This document shows, piece after piece, positions 31,717 through 41,462 of a stretch of 42,469 bases of DNA. The notes below the pieces were generated by a model that did not search any database, was not told the DNA's origin, and saw only the letters and a program-made list of their open reading frames with translations. Origin of the DNA: Nitrospirota bacterium. GTDB taxonomy: Bacteria > Nitrospirota > Thermodesulfovibrionia > SZUA-242. The stretch is taken from the NCBI GenBank assembly GCA_003235715.1, contig QJVM01000261.1, forward strand, positions 1 through 42,469, read 5' to 3'. Every line of letters begins with the position of its first letter. Within the stretch, counting starts at the first letter, position 1. Made by a program: the position numbers and the translations under genes.

Positions 31717-32381
31717 TCGACGTACGCAACCTACAAAGGACCTTCAAGCTGGGCCCCCGCATCCTGCAAGCCCTGAACGGGGTGTCCCTTTCCGTGGCAG
31801 AGGGCGAATTTGTCAGCATCATGGGCCCCTCCGGAGCCGGCAAAAGCACCCTGCTCCATATCATGGGGGCGCTCGACCGGCCCAGCTCGGGGTCGGTTTT
31901 CTTTCAGGGCGAGGATATCTTCTCCTTGCCGGAGGCCCGGCTTCCGGCCTTCCGAAACCGAAACATCGGATTCGTATTTCAGTTTCATTACCTTTTGACG
32001 GAGTTCACGGCTCTTGAAAACGTTCTTCTGGCCAACATGATCGGGGGCAAGACCCGCCGCGAGGATGAGGCGCGCGCCGAACAGATACTGGGCCAGGTAG
32101 GTCTGGCAGACCGCATTCATCACAAACCCGGGGAACTCTCCGGGGGTGAGCAGCAGCGAGTCGCTGTCGCGCGGGCCCTCGTGACTTCTCCTCGGGTTGT
32201 GCTGGCCGATGAGCCCACCGGAAATCTTGATACCGGGACCGGACAGGAGGTCTTCGAGCTGCTGAGACACTTCAACCGGGAAAGGAATATCACCTTTATA
32301 CTGGTTACGCACAACGAGTCCCTCTCCTCCCAGTGCGACCGTATTGTCCGTATGATAGATGGCCGGATTCTTCCGTCCTGA
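31713..32381 (+). CDS. lolD: Lipoprotein-releasing ABC transporter ATPase LolD
   Basis: Cytoplasmic ATPase that powers lipoprotein release by the LolC/E-type permease; 222 residues, normal for the MacB/LolD class. Walker A is GPSGAGKST, the LolD-typical region around the Q-loop is IGFVFQFHYLLTEFTALENV (shown: VFQFHYLLTEF), signature LSGGEQQR, Walker B VVLADEPTGNLD and H-loop in LVTHNESL. The GTG start overlaps the stop of the preceding small membrane-protein gene. It ends convergent with clpC, with a hairpin terminator between them. Confidence 0.95.
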   Translation: MIDVRNLQRTFKLGPRILQALNGVSLSVAEGEFVSIMGPSGAGKSTLLHIMGALDRPSSGSVFFQGEDIFSLPEARLPAFRNRNIGFVFQFHYLLTEFTALENVLLANMIGGKTRREDEARAEQILGQVGLADRIHHKPGELSGGEQQRVAVARALVTSPRVVLADEPTGNLDTGTGQEVFELLRHFNRERNITFILVTHNESLSSQCDRIVRMIDGRILPS

Positions 32382-32410
32382 TCCGGTTCTCGATTTGCCC
32401 AAAAATGAAG

Positions 32411-32442
32411 AGGCCGGGGTCCCTTTCGGGTCCACCCGGCCT
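32411..32442. terminator. Hairpin terminator between lolD and clpC
   Basis: AGGCCGGG (32411-32418) pairs perfectly with CCCGGCCT (32435-32442), and inner bases extend the stem. Read leftward it is followed by CTTCATTTTT, a fair T-rich tail for clpC transcripts. Read rightward the tail is poor in T. It probably ends clpC and may also help end the lol transcript. Confidence 0.65.
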
Positions 32443-32466
32443 GTTGCTTGTCCCCTACTTCCGGGG

Positions 32467-34905
32467 TTAGTTCACGCCCGAAAGCATCTCCACTTCTGAT
32501 TCAACAAAAATGGGTTCGCCGCCCTCGAGTTCCACCCGGATCCGGGCCGTTTCCTGAAAGCGTCCCTTCAGGATCTCCTCCGAAAGCGGATCCTCGAGCG
32601 TCTTTTGGATGGCCCGCCTGAGGGGCCTGGCTCCGTACATGGGCTGGTAATAATGTTCAAGGACCCATTCCTTGACCTCGTCTGACAGCTCCACCTGCAA
32701 CTCCTGGTCGATGAGCCGCTCGTTCAGTTCGGAAACGAGCAGATCCAGGATCTGGATGAGGTGTGAACGTTCCAGGGGATGAAAGACCACAACATCGTCC
32801 ACGCGATTCAGAAACTCGGGATTGAACGTCCTTCGCAGTTCCGACAGCACGCTGTCCTTGATCTTTTCATACATGGTCTCGCCCGTAGGTTTCTGGAATC
32901 CAAGCGGAGCGTTCTTGTCAATCACCCGAGCCCCTAGGTTCGAGGTCATGATAATCACCGTGTTCCGGAAATCGACCCGTCGGCCAAAACTGTCCGTGAG
33001 CTGGCCCTCGTCCAGTACCTGGAGAAGCATATTGAAGACGTCCGGATGGGCCTTCTCGATCTCATCCAGCAGGATGACCGAATATGGCCGACGACGGACC
33101 TTCTCGGTAAGCTGCCCGCCCTCTTCGTACCCCACATATCCCGGAGGAGCGCCAATCAGTCGGGAGACATTGAACTTCTCCATGTATTCAGACATGTCCA
33201 CCTTGATGATGGCATTGTCATCGTTGAAGAGAAACTCGGCCAAGGCCTTGGCCAGTTCCGTCTTCCCCACGCCCGTCGGGCCCAGAAAGAAGAAAGACCC
33301 AATCGGCCGGTTCCGGGACTTGAGTCCCGCCCTTGAACGGCGGACCGCCTTGGAGATCGCGGTGATGGCCTCTTCCTGGGCGACGATACGCTTGTGGAGA
33401 CCATCCTCCATTCGTATGAGCTTTTCCGATTCCTTCTCCTCGAGGCGGAACAGCGGGATACCCGTCATCTTGGCTACGGTATAGGCCACATCCTCCTGAC
33501 CCACAACGGGAACGTCCTTCTCCTGGTTGGCCCGCCAACGCTTCTCCACGTCGTCCCGGATCTGCTTGACCCGCGTCTCTTCTGCACGAATCGAAGCGGC
33601 CTTCTCAAAATCATGCAGCTTTATGTAAAGGCTCTTTTCCTTCTCAAATCGTTTCAACTCCTTGTCCAGATCCCGGAGTTCCGGAGGAATCATATATCGC
33701 TTCAGCTTTATCCGGGCGCCGGTCTCATCGATGATATCGATGGCCTTGTCCGGAAGAAAGCGGTCCGTTACGTACCGGTCCGCAAACCGCGAAGCCATGG
33801 TCAGGGCGTCGTCGCTGATCTTCACACGGTGATGGGCCTCATACTTGGGACGTATACCCTTGAGAATTCCCACTGTTTCATCCACGGTGGGCGGGGTCAG
33901 GTAGATGGGCTGGAAGCGACGCTCAAGGGCGCCGTCCTTTTCAATATGCTTGCGGTACTCATTAGGCGTCGTCGCACCGATACACTGGATCTCTCCCCGG
34001 GACAAGGCCGGCTTCAGCATGCTCGACGCGTCGATAGAACCCTCGGCGGCGCCGGCCCCGACCAGCGTATGTAGTTCGTCGATAAACAGAATGATGTTGT
34101 CCGCCTGGGCAATCTCCTTCATCACCAGCTTCAGGCGTTCTTCGAACTGCCCCCGATACTTCGTTCCGGCGATAAGCGCCCCGAGGTCCAGCGCCACAAT
34201 CCGGTAGCTCAGCAGCCCCTCCGGAACCTCGCCCTGGACGATCTTCTGGGCCAGACCTTCCACGATGGCGGTCTTGCCCACGCCGGGCTCGCCGATAATC
34301 GCCGGATTGTTCTTGATACGGCGTGAGAGGATCTGGAGCACCCGCTCGATCTCCGTCTCCCGGCCAATGACCGGGTCCAGTTTGTTCTCCCGGGCCAGTT
34401 TCGTCAGGTCGCGGCCGAACTCATCCAGAGCCGGAGTCTGGCTTTTTCGCTCCTTGGCCTGTGGCTGTCCCCGAAGCGACAGGTTGATGGCCAGCTGACG
34501 TGCTCCCAGAAGGTTGGCCCCAAGGCTCCTCAGAATTTTTCCGGCAATGCCATCACTTTCCCGGATAACTCCCAACAGCAGATGTTCGCTCCCGATATAA
34601 CTGTGCCCCAGAAGCCGAGCCTCCTCGACGGCCAGTTCAAGAATCTTCTTGGCTCGGGGCGTAAACGGGATGTCCCCGAAGGTCAGAATATTGGAGCCGG
34701 TCGGCAGATTCCGCTCGACCTCCATCTTGACCTCTTCAATAGCGATCCCCATCTTCTTCAGAATGGCCACGGGCAAGGTGTCCTCATCCCGAAGAAGGGC
34801 CAGCAACAGATGCTCGGAGCCCAGATAATCGTTTTGTCTCCGCTCCGCCTCCTCACGGGCATAGACGATCACCTTGCGACCCCGTTCCGTAAATCGTTCA
34901 AACAT
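32467..34905 (-). CDS. clpC: AAA+ protease ATPase subunit ClpC
   Basis: Hexameric unfoldase that feeds proteins to ClpP. The 812 residues contain two Clp N repeats (about 1-145, [20 protein letters not shown] at the start, shown: [16 protein letters not shown]). The first AAA+ module has Walker [10 protein letters not shown] middle region with a UVR-like motif ([13 protein letters not shown]) identifies ClpC rather than ClpB. The second AAA+ module has GPTGVGKT and [11 protein letters not shown]. The C-terminus lacks the long ClpB middle coiled coil. No McsA/McsB or CtsR gene is nearby. It is transcribed from the promoter at 35001-35030 with an untranslated leader of about 90 bases; GGAGC lies just upstream of the ATG. 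Confidence 0.96.
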   Translation of the reverse strand: MFERFTERGRKVIVYAREEAERRQNDYLGSEHLLLALLRDEDTLPVAILKKMGIAIEEVKMEVERNLPTGSNILTFGDIPFTPRAKKILELAVEEARLLGHSYIGSEHLLLGVIRESDGIAGKILRSLGANLLGARQLAINLSLRGQPQAKERKSQTPALDEFGRDLTKLARENKLDPVIGRETEIERVLQILSRRIKNNPAIIGEPGVGKTAIVEGLAQKIVQGEVPEGLLSYRIVALDLGALIAGTKYRGQFEERLKLVMKEIAQADNIILFIDELHTLVGAGAAEGSIDASSMLKPALSRGEIQCIGATTPNEYRKHIEKDGALERRFQPIYLTPPTVDETVGILKGIRPKYEAHHRVKISDDALTMASRFADRYVTDRFLPDKAIDIIDETGARIKLKRYMIPPELRDLDKELKRFEKEKSLYIKLHDFEKAASIRAEETRVKQIRDDVEKRWRANQEKDVPVVGQEDVAYTVAKMTGIPLFRLEEKESEKLIRMEDGLHKRIVAQEEAITAISKAVRRSRAGLKSRNRPIGSFFFLGPTGVGKTELAKALAEFLFNDDNAIIKVDMSEYMEKFNVSRLIGAPPGYVGYEEGGQLTEKVRRRPYSVILLDEIEKAHPDVFNMLLQVLDEGQLTDSFGRRVDFRNTVIIMTSNLGARVIDKNAPLGFQKPTGETMYEKIKDSVLSELRRTFNPEFLNRVDDVVVFHPLERSHLIQILDLLVSELNERLIDQELQVELSDEVKEWVLEHYYQPMYGARPLRRAIQKTLEDPLSEEILKGRFQETARIRVELEGGEPIFVESEVEMLSGVN

Positions 34906-35000
34906 TCGAAGCTCCTGTCATGATTTGGTCTGGTCTATTCCACTTATCGGTGAAATTCCCCTTCCCTTAACCTGGTCTTCCACCCTTATTGCTTATAGAA

Positions 35001-35030
35001 ATTGTACTGCCTTGGAAAAAAACTTGTCAA
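35001..35030 (-). promoter_or_regulatory. Sigma-70-type promoter of clpC
   Basis: Read on the minus strand, TTGACA (35030-35025) is a perfect -35 and TACAAT (35006-35001) a one-mismatch -10, 18 bases apart. The spacer includes seven consecutive T residues. The start site would be near 34994, about 90 bases before the clpC ATG. Confidence 0.75.
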
Positions 35031-35201
35031 CATCGGGGCAATGCATCTTTTTGATTTTAAAAGAAAAATATCCGGAGCCATTTGAAGAGGTCTTTGAACT
35101 TTCCCTCGTCTTCGCCCCGATGCACGGGACAAGTCCGTCCTGTGCCATGAAAATTGTGGCGAGATGTTCTCTTTGGATCTTGAAACGTTCCCCATTCTTT
35201 C

Positions 35202-35230
35202 TTGATAAGCCCATTCCGTGCGGTTAATAT
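35202..35230 (+). promoter_or_regulatory. Sigma-70-type promoter of pdxJ-acpS-nnr
   Basis: TTGATA (35202-35207) and TAATAT (35225-35230) are separated by an ideal 17-base spacer. Transcription would start near 35237, a short leader before the strong Shine-Dalgarno AAGGGGG (about 35242-35248) and the ATG at 35255. Confidence 0.7.
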
Positions 35231-35254
35231 ACGGCTTTCATAAAGGGGGTAGGA

Positions 35255-35974
35255 ATGATTCTGGGCGTAAATATCGATCATGTCGCAACGGTACGCGAGG
35301 CCAGGAAGACCGTTGAACCGGACCCTGTGGCCGCTGCATTCCTGGCGACCCTCGGTGGTGCCGAAGGAATCACATGTCACCTCCGCGAGGACCGTCGTCA
35401 CATCAATGATCGGGACCTGGATCTTCTGCGGCGCACCGTATCGTCCGAGTTGAACCTCGAGATGGCCGCCACTGCGGAGATGGTCCGAATCGCACGGAAA
35501 GTGAAACCTGATATGGTCACCCTTGTTCCTGAAAAGCGGCAGGAATTGACCACAGAGGGAGGGCTCAACCTCAAGGAATCCGGAAAACTGATCCGGAGGG
35601 CCGTTGGAAAGCTGAGGTCGGCAGAAATCGCCGTGAGCCTTTTTATCAATCCGGACAAGGACGACATCCTTCGCGCCGTCGATACGGGAGCCGACTCCGT
35701 GGAGATACATACCGGACGGTATGCCAATGCCATGGGACCCCGACGGACCCGTGAACTCCAAAGGGTCATCACCGCCGTGGAGGAAGCCATAAGGTCCGGG
35801 CTCTCAGTAAACGCCGGGCACGGACTTGATTATCATAACGTGCAGGGGGTCGCGGCCATTCCCGGTTTACGGGGCCTGTACATCGGGCACAGCATCGTTT
35901 CCAGAGCTGTGCTCGTCGGCATGACCGAAGCTGTACGGGAGATGAGAAGGCTTATCCGGGAGGCAGGTGTTTGA
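35255..35974 (+). CDS. pdxJ: Pyridoxine 5'-phosphate synthase PdxJ
   Basis: Last enzyme of the DXP-dependent vitamin B6 pathway; it condenses deoxyxylulose 5-phosphate with 3-amino-2-oxopropyl phosphate to pyridoxine phosphate. At 239 residues it has the standard length. Landmarks of the TIM barrel are [15 protein letters not shown] at the N-terminus, [44 protein letters not shown] and VNAGHGLDY, with the phosphate-binding [12 protein letters not shown] near the C-terminus. The stop overlaps the TTG start of acpS (TTGA). The pdxJ-acpS pairing is very common in proteobacteria. Confidence 0.97.
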   Translation: MILGVNIDHVATVREARKTVEPDPVAAAFLATLGGAEGITCHLREDRRHINDRDLDLLRRTVSSELNLEMAATAEMVRIARKVKPDMVTLVPEKRQELTTEGGLNLKESGKLIRRAVGKLRSAEIAVSLFINPDKDDILRAVDTGADSVEIHTGRYANAMGPRRTRELQRVITAVEEAIRSGLSVNAGHGLDYHNVQGVAAIPGLRGLYIGHSIVSRAVLVGMTEAVREMRRLIREAGV

Positions 35975-36351
35975 TTTCCGGGGTCGGCATCGACCTGGTT
36001 CACATTCCTCGCTTCGAGCGTATTGCTCGTAAATGGGAATCCCGATTTCTAGACCGTCTTTTTACCGAACAGGAACAGAAATACTGTTTTCGACGAGCAG
36101 ACCCTTATCCATCGCTCGCAGCCCGGTTTGCAGCCAAGGAGGCCTTCTTCAAAGCATCCCGCCTTTCGGTCGTTCCATGGAAGGACATCGAGGTCATGAA
36201 CAGTGACGAGGGCCGTCCCTTTCTCCTACTCCATGGTTTGGCCAGGGAACACCACGAAACGAGTCGTATTCACCTCAGCCTCTCCCATGACGGGGAATAC
36301 GCCGCAGCTCAGGTCATCATCGAACAGCCAGATTTGGGAGCAAGTCTTTGA
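35971..36351 (+). CDS. acpS: Holo-[acyl-carrier-protein] synthase AcpS
   Basis: Transfers the 4'-phosphopantetheine arm from CoA to the serine of acyl-carrier protein, activating fatty-acid synthesis. The 126-residue length is normal. The magnesium-binding motif [15 protein letters not shown] is at the start, and the second signature [13 protein letters not shown] is near residues 49-61. [16 protein letters not shown] closes the domain. The start is a TTG overlapping the pdxJ stop codon, and its own TGA overlaps the TTG of the next gene, so the three genes are tightly coupled. Confidence 0.96.
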   Translation: MISGVGIDLVHIPRFERIARKWESRFLDRLFTEQEQKYCFRRADPYPSLAARFAAKEAFFKASRLSVVPWKDIEVMNSDEGRPFLLLHGLAREHHETSRIHLSLSHDGEYAAAQVIIEQPDLGASL

Positions 36352-37904
36352 AAGTTTGCACAGCCGCCCAGATGCGGTCCATTGACCTTCGGACCATTGA
36401 GACCTTCGGCATACCGGGTATGGTGCTCATGGAAAGGGCGGGGCTCGCCGTGGCCTCAGCCATCACAGAGGGATCCTCTCCTCTCCCACAGGAGGCCTGT
36501 ATCGTTTGCGGTACCGGTAATAATGGCGGTGACGGGTTTGTGATTGCCCGGGAGCTGGCCCGCAAGGAGGTCAGGGTCAGGGTATTTCTAATTGGCTCTC
36601 CTGACCGAATGAAAAAGGATGCGAGGAGGAACTACGACATTCTGGCTCATCTCGGGATACCCGTGAAGAGGGTTTCGTCCCGAGGCCATCTCTCCCTTCC
36701 GGCACAGGGTTCTTCGTCTATAGTGGTGGACGCTCTCTTTGGTACCGGGCTTCAACGTGAAGTAACAGACCTTCCGGCGGATATTATCCGCAAGATAAAC
36801 GCTTCGTCCTTGAGAGTCCTTTCCGTGGATATCCCTTCCGGTATTTCCTCTGATACCGGTCAGGTCATGGGCGAAGCGGTAAGGGCCGCACAGACGGTGA
36901 CCTTCGGACTCCCCAAGGTCGGTCATGTACTTTACCCGGGAACCATATACGCCGGACATTTAACCGTGACTGATATCGGGTTTCCGCCCCAGGCCGTGGA
37001 GATGGAGGATATCCGGCTTGAAACGCTTGACACAGAGGACATCGCCGGGATTCTTCCTGGCCGACCCGTGGACGGGCATAAAGGGACCTTCGGCCACCTG
37101 CTCGTCCTTGCAGGGTCCAGGGGCAAGGTCGGTGCAGCCCTCCTCGCCGGTCTGGCCGCTCTTCGCACCGGTTGCGGACTCGTAACCCTTGCCCTTCCGG
37201 AGAGTCTGGCCCTGGAGGCCACCCGGAAATTTCCAGAAGTCATGACGCTACCCCTTCCTGAAACGTCTGAAGGAACCCTTTCAAGGAAGGCTCTACCCGA
37301 CATCCTGAGATACTCGAAAAAGACTTCAGCGGTGGCCGTTGGCCCCGGGCTGTCGGTCAATGCCGACATCATGATCCTCGTCCGGGAGGTCCTTTCGAAG
37401 GTGAGAAAGCCCACGGTGGCTGACGCCGATGCCATCAATGCCCTCATGGGCGATGCCGCGTTTCTCAAGGGAATCAAGCGCAGGATCGCAATCACGCCCC
37501 ACCCTGCAGAGTTCGGACGCCTCATGGACTGCGAAACCGTCATGGTTCAAGCCGACCGATTGGGCGCAGTCCGGTCCTTTACCGACCGTTATCATCATGT
37601 GCTGGCTCTTAAGGGCGCCCATACTCTTGTGGGCGGCCCAGAGGGCCGCATCTGCATCAATCTTACAGGGAACTCGGGTATGGGAACGGCTGGAAGCGGG
37701 GACGTACTTACCGGAATGACGGGGGCCCTCCTGGCCGGCGGGCTGGCCCCCTTTGACGCAGCCCGGGCTGCGGTCCACCTTCATGGCCTTGCCGGAGACC
37801 TCGCCGCCGCGGCCAAGGATGAGCGGTCCCTCATCGCCCGCGATATCATCGACCGTATTCCGGAGGCTTTTGGCTCAGCTTCAAGAATCGCTGCCCGCGT
37901 TTGA
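36348..37904 (+). CDS. nnr: Bifunctional NAD(P)H-hydrate epimerase / ADP-dependent dehydratase
   Basis: Metabolite-repair enzyme that restores damaged NAD(P)HX. The 518-residue protein is a fusion: the N-terminal YjeF_N epimerase domain (about 1-210; GTGNNGGDGFVIAREL, then DALFGTGLQRE and VDIPSGI) and the C-terminal ribokinase-like dehydratase (about 225-510; GHKGTFGHLLVLAGS, TPHPAEFGRL and the anion-hole motif GMGTAGSGDVLTG). The TTG start overlaps the acpS stop (TTGA). In other proteobacteria the gene is likewise beside acpS or pdxJ. The C-terminal active-site Asp in GSGD is present, so both activities are expected. Confidence 0.95.
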   Translation: MKVCTAAQMRSIDLRTIETFGIPGMVLMERAGLAVASAITEGSSPLPQEACIVCGTGNNGGDGFVIARELARKEVRVRVFLIGSPDRMKKDARRNYDILAHLGIPVKRVSSRGHLSLPAQGSSSIVVDALFGTGLQREVTDLPADIIRKINASSLRVLSVDIPSGISSDTGQVMGEAVRAAQTVTFGLPKVGHVLYPGTIYAGHLTVTDIGFPPQAVEMEDIRLETLDTEDIAGILPGRPVDGHKGTFGHLLVLAGSRGKVGAALLAGLAALRTGCGLVTLALPESLALEATRKFPEVMTLPLPETSEGTLSRKALPDILRYSKKTSAVAVGPGLSVNADIMILVREVLSKVRKPTVADADAINALMGDAAFLKGIKRRIAITPHPAEFGRLMDCETVMVQADRLGAVRSFTDRYHHVLALKGAHTLVGGPEGRICINLTGNSGMGTAGSGDVLTGMTGALLAGGLAPFDAARAAVHLHGLAGDLAAAAKDERSLIARDIIDRIPEAFGSASRIAARV

Positions 37905-37960
37905 AAGCCTCCCTGTTTCAGAACTTCGGGCGATTCATTTTCCGTTCAGCTTCCTCGCAG

Positions 37961-37966
37961 TATAAT
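37961..37966 (+). promoter_or_regulatory. Consensus -10 box six bases before the lipoprotein ATG
   Basis: A perfect TATAAT with only a weak -35 (TTTTCC, 17 bases upstream). If used, transcription would start at or within a few bases of the ATG at 37972, giving a leaderless or nearly leaderless mRNA. It may instead be a chance match, with the gene read from the pdxJ promoter. Confidence 0.4.
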
Positions 37967-37971
37967 GGGCC

Positions 37972-38472
37972 ATGATTACAGGAACAAAAACATGGCGACC
38001 TCTCCTGCTCGTTTTTTCCGTCACGGGTATGCTGACGGCGGGATGCGCCACAGAGTATGTGGCCACCGGGAGTATGGTCATGCTTTCCGGGGGCCCGCCT
38101 CCCTACCCCAAAGCCGTGGAATCGGTCACTCTCTTTATTGATCCCCCTGAGCGCAAGTTCACGGCAGTGGCCATGGTGACGGCCAGTATCCGGCTCGATG
38201 ATTTCTCGGATATCGCTGCAGCCGAAGCCATGGTTCTGGAACAACTCCGGCGTGAAGCGGCCACAGCCGGGAGCGACGGCGTGGTGGATATCCAGAGGGA
38301 GGTCATGTACAGGGGCGCGGTGGTCATCAGTTCTTCCTGGAAGCATTCCCGCGGGTACGGAGACCGGGATGAGTTTGTTCGTTACGCCACACGGGACGAA
38401 TCCGACATCCTGTCCCTGAACCGCGCCTACTCTCTTATTTTCCGCGGCAAAGCCATCCGGTTTTCGGAATAG
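37972..38472 (+). CDS. Small predicted lipoprotein
   Basis: Protein of 166 residues with a lipoprotein signal peptide: a short basic start, a hydrophobic run (about 10-23) and lipobox LTAGC with the lipidated cysteine at 25. The residue after Cys is Ala, so the Lol system would be expected to send it to the outer membrane (E. coli rule). The mature domain alternates strands and a helix (AAAEAMVLEQLRREAATAGSDGVVDIQRE, shown: LRREAATAGSDGVVDI), which recalls small YbjQ/DUF4156-like domains; that resemblance is only suggestive. No Shine-Dalgarno is visible before the ATG. The gene lies 67 bases after nnr in the same direction and ends convergent with the regulator gene. Confidence 0.75.
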   Translation: MITGTKTWRPLLLVFSVTGMLTAGCATEYVATGSMVMLSGGPPPYPKAVESVTLFIDPPERKFTAVAMVTASIRLDDFSDIAAAEAMVLEQLRREAATAGSDGVVDIQREVMYRGAVVISSSWKHSRGYGDRDEFVRYATRDESDILSLNRAYSLIFRGKAIRFSE

Positions 38473-38530
38473 GTTCACCGCTGGCGTTTTCCACGGCTGG
38501 CCTTCCCTGACAAACGTCCGAAGATTCTGT

Positions 38531-39928
38531 CTAGCCGAGTCCGTAATCCTTGATTTTGGTGAGGAGGGTCTTATAGCTGACTTCGAGGACCTCGGCCACA
38601 CGGGACTTGTTTCCCCCGCACGCCGTCAGCGCCCGACGGATGCGCTCCGACTCCACCAGCCGCAGAGCGGCCGAAGCCGTGGCCTGCAGGCTGCCGTCCA
38701 TGGGGACCGTTCCGAAGAGCCCCGGCCCGGGTTCCGCAGACCCGATGCCGAGGTGCTGAGGTTCGACCTGGTCTCCGTCGCACAGGATGAGGGCCCGCTC
38801 GATCGTATTCTCGAGTTCGCGAACATTTCCCTTCCAGGAATAGTCTTCAAGGACCTGCGCTGCCTCTGGCGAAATCCTCTTGGGACGGGACCCTATCTCC
38901 CGGCTGACCCTTTGAACAAACCATTCCGCCAGCGGGAGTATGTCTTCTTTCCGGTCCCGAAGCGGCGGGACATGGACGGGAAGAACATTCAGGCGGTAGT
39001 ACAGGTCCTCCCGGAATCGGCCGGACTTCACGTCTTCGCTCAGATTCCGATTGCTGGCCGCAATGACTCGGACATCAACAGGAATGGAGATCTCGCCCCC
39101 CACGCGCTCCAGCGTATCTTCCTGTAGAACCCTCAGCAGTTTTGCCTGGAGGGGAGTCTCCAGTTCGGATATCTCGTCTAGGAACAGCGTCCCGCCGTTG
39201 GCCAGTTCGAAGCGGCCCATGCGCCTCCGGTCCGCCCCGGTAAAAGCTCCCTTCTCGTGCCCGAACATCTCCGACTCCAGAAGGTTGGCCGGAATAGCGG
39301 CACAATTGATCGCCACGAAAGCCCGGTCCCTCCTGGGGCTCAGGTGGTGGATCGCCCGAGCAAAAAGTTCCTTGCCCGTGCCGGACTCCCCAAGTACAAG
39401 CACGGTCGTCCGGGTTGGCGCGACCTTGCGGACCCGGTCCATGGCCTGACGCATCACCTCGCTCCGACCCACGATATCGTGGCCGCCTAACCGGGATTCC
39501 GATTCCTCGCGCAGCAGCATGTTCTCGCGGGAAAGCCTGTGGCTTTCGAGGGCCCGGGATATTTTCATCAGAAGGTGCGAGGTGTCGAAGGGTTTCGGGA
39601 TGAAGTCGTAGGCCCCCTGACGCATGGCGTCCACGGCAATCTCGATCGTTGCAAACGCAGTCATGAGAATCACCGGGATCACCGGCCTTTCCTCCACGGC
39701 GGCCTTGAGCACATCCAGCCCCCCTTTTCGGGGCATCTTGAGGTCGCTGAGCACGAGGTCCACCCGGTTTTCGGACATGAATTTGATGGCCTGGGCACCA
39801 TGGCTGGCCAGGAGTACCCGGTAACCCTCGGCTTCGAGAGCCTGCTTCAGCATCTCCCCCATGGACGCACGATCCTCGGCAACGAGAATCGTCTCGCTAC
39901 TCGGTTGCGTGGACAGGGATTCGATCAT
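38531..39928 (-). CDS. Sigma-54-dependent response regulator, NtrC family
   Basis: Transcription activator of 465 residues with three domains. The receiver (about 12-125) has acidic residues E18/D19, phospho-acceptor D62 (VLSDLKMP), T90 and K112. The AAA+ domain has Walker A GESGTGKE (180-187) and the sigma-54 contact loop GAFTGA (227-232), with Walker B GTLFLDEI and the arginine region FREDLYYRLNV. The C-terminal Fis-type helix-turn-helix (about 425-462) ends KSRVAEVLEVSYKTLLTKI (shown: VAEVLEVSYKTLLTKI). The ATG at 39928 has AAGGAT eight bases upstream; the frame extends further upstream into nupC, but that part is not receiver sequence. It follows nupC by 35 bases. No cognate kinase is adjacent and no -24/-12 promoter was found in the window. 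Confidence 0.95.
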   Translation of the reverse strand: MIESLSTQPSSETILVAEDRASMGEMLKQALEAEGYRVLLASHGAQAIKFMSENRVDLVLSDLKMPRKGGLDVLKAAVEERPVIPVILMTAFATIEIAVDAMRQGAYDFIPKPFDTSHLLMKISRALESHRLSRENMLLREESESRLGGHDIVGRSEVMRQAMDRVRKVAPTRTTVLVLGESGTGKELFARAIHHLSPRRDRAFVAINCAAIPANLLESEMFGHEKGAFTGADRRRMGRFELANGGTLFLDEISELETPLQAKLLRVLQEDTLERVGGEISIPVDVRVIAASNRNLSEDVKSGRFREDLYYRLNVLPVHVPPLRDRKEDILPLAEWFVQRVSREIGSRPKRISPEAAQVLEDYSWKGNVRELENTIERALILCDGDQVEPQHLGIGSAEPGPGLFGTVPMDGSLQATASAALRLVESERIRRALTACGGNKSRVAEVLEVSYKTLLTKIKDYGLG

Positions 39929-39963
39929 GACTTTATCCTTAGCGGAATGAGGAGACCGATGGT

Positions 39964-41217
39964 TTAAAGCGCCAGGACTATCCCGATGACCGCGCCGGTC
40001 ATGCAGGTCGTGAGGGTCCCGGCAAAAATGGAGCGGAAGCCCATGGCCACAATCTCGTCCCGCCGCTCCGGCGCCATGGCCCCCATACCACCGATCATGA
40101 TCCCGAGACTTCCGGGGTTGGCAAAACCGCATAGGGCATAGGTGAGAATAAGGGTACTCCTTTCACTGAGTGTCCCGGCTTCCAAGCGGGCCAATTCCAG
40201 GTAGGCCAGAAACTCGTTGAGGACGGTCTTCGTCCCCATCAGGGAACCGGCCAGGCCTGCCTCGTGCCAGGGAATTCCAATGAGCCACATGACGGGGGCC
40301 ATGGCATAACCGAGAAGCCTCTGAAGCGTTAGAGGCGACCCGCCCATCCCGGGAAGAAGCGCCAGCGTCAGGTTCACGAGATGAACCAGGGCCACAAGCA
40401 CCACAATCATGCCGATGATATTGATGAGCAGTTGTATTCCCTGCAGCGTTCCCTTTGTAACCGCGTCCATGGCCCCCGAAGTTATCTCGGGGTGAATCAG
40501 CTCCCCCAGGGTTGGCGCTTTGGTCTCAGGCACCATAAGCTTCGCCACCACCACAGCCGCCGGAGCGCTGATGATGGAGGCGGTGAGAATGTGGCCCATA
40601 ATGCCCGGTATCTTTTCATTCAGAATGCCGGCGTAAAGCACCATAACCGTACCGGCAATCGTAGCCATGCCGCAGGTCATGACGGAGAAGATCTCGCTTC
40701 GGGTCATATCCCGAAGGTAAGGTCGGATCAGAAGCGGGGATTCGACCATACCCACGAAGATATTGGCTGAGACCCCCACGCCCTCTGTTCCGCCGATGCC
40801 CAGGGTCCGCTGGAGGGCCCACGAAAACCCCTTTACGACCCTCGGCAGAACCCGCCAGTGGAACAGAAGGGACGACAATGCGCTGACCACAAGCACCAGC
40901 GGCAGAGCCTGGAAGGCGAGTACGAAACTGGCACCGGGAAATTTCTCGGCAAAGGGAAGCTCACCACCTCCCAGGTAGCCGAACACGAACGCCGTTCCCG
41001 CCCTGGTCGATTCTTCAAGGGACAGAATGACGCGGTTCAAATGGACGAAAAAATCACTGAAAACAGGGGCTTTCACAAGGACGACCGCAACGGCGAACTG
41101 GAGCCCCAATCCGGTGATTACGGTCTTCCAGGCCACGCTACTGCGATGTTCGCTCGCCAGCCAGGCCATCAGAATAAAGACCGCAATACCAGTTATACCC
41201 TGGTACAAGGAATTCAC
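39964..41217 (-). CDS. NupC/CNT-family nucleoside transporter
   Basis: Concentrative nucleoside transporter of 417 residues that imports nucleosides with cations. It has about ten hydrophobic segments. Typical CNT stretches are FVFGYLGGG near 78-86, ALQRTLGIGGTEGVGVSANIFVGMVESPLLIRPYL (about 133-167; shown: GVSANIFVGMVESPLLI), MTCGMATIAGTVMVLYA, and the C-terminal LTYALCGFANPGSLGI. The Gly/Gln-binding and Glu motifs of HP1 and HP2 are present in these stretches. The ATG at 41217 is followed directly by the first membrane helix; AGGTGAATTCCTTG upstream offers a modest Shine-Dalgarno. The nearby regulator gene may or may not control it. Confidence 0.93.
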   Translation of the reverse strand: MNSLYQGITGIAVFILMAWLASEHRSSVAWKTVITGLGLQFAVAVVLVKAPVFSDFFVHLNRVILSLEESTRAGTAFVFGYLGGGELPFAEKFPGASFVLAFQALPLVLVVSALSSLLFHWRVLPRVVKGFSWALQRTLGIGGTEGVGVSANIFVGMVESPLLIRPYLRDMTRSEIFSVMTCGMATIAGTVMVLYAGILNEKIPGIMGHILTASIISAPAAVVVAKLMVPETKAPTLGELIHPEITSGAMDAVTKGTLQGIQLLINIIGMIVVLVALVHLVNLTLALLPGMGGSPLTLQRLLGYAMAPVMWLIGIPWHEAGLAGSLMGTKTVLNEFLAYLELARLEAGTLSERSTLILTYALCGFANPGSLGIMIGGMGAMAPERRDEIVAMGFRSIFAGTLTTCMTGAVIGIVLAL

Positions 41218-41462
41218 CTCCCGGAAAAAGACAGCGCGGGAATCAGCGTTCTGTCGCCGCGGCAGGAGCCGCCGTCAGTGCAGGCAGCCTGTATTGGACG
41301 GGGTCTCCGTGACACGTCACCCCCACAACATCCAACTCGGGAACAAGGACCTCCCCTCGAGCAGTCCGGCCGAAGCCCTCTCACAGCGGGTGGAACCGTT
41401 GACGCCTGTGAATAACGTCTGCGACAAAGGGTCCAAAGACGATGACGTCTTGGTGCTGGCGC
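41218..41462. other. Intergenic region upstream of the nupC-like gene
   Basis: No gene was recognised in these 245 bases between the SLOG-like gene and the nucleoside transporter, both leftward. A small hairpin, AAGACG (41436-41441) with CGTCTT (41446-41451), follows the SLOG-like stop but has only a short T run, so it is at best a weak terminator. No clear promoter for the transporter was found. Confidence 0.4.

Larger units (their letters stand above)
34906..35254. other. Divergent control region between clpC and pdxJ
   Basis: This 349-base, locally AT-richer gap carries a clear promoter facing each way (35001-35030 leftward, 35202-35230 rightward). The roughly 170 bases between the promoters show no CIRCE-type inverted repeat and no CtsR-like heptad repeat that I can recognise. 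ORFs across the region overlap the promoters and look spurious. Confidence 0.6.

Noticed and set aside
34993..35214. 73-codon minus-strand ORF between clpC and pdxJ
   Set aside because: It spans the clpC promoter at its 3' end and the pdxJ promoter at its 5' end, has no ribosome-binding site and no family resemblance.
39929..40132. 68-codon N-terminal extension of the NtrC-type regulator into nupC
   Set aside because: The extension is Arg/His-rich noise overlapping nupC; the receiver domain begins just after the ATG at 39928, which has a Shine-Dalgarno.
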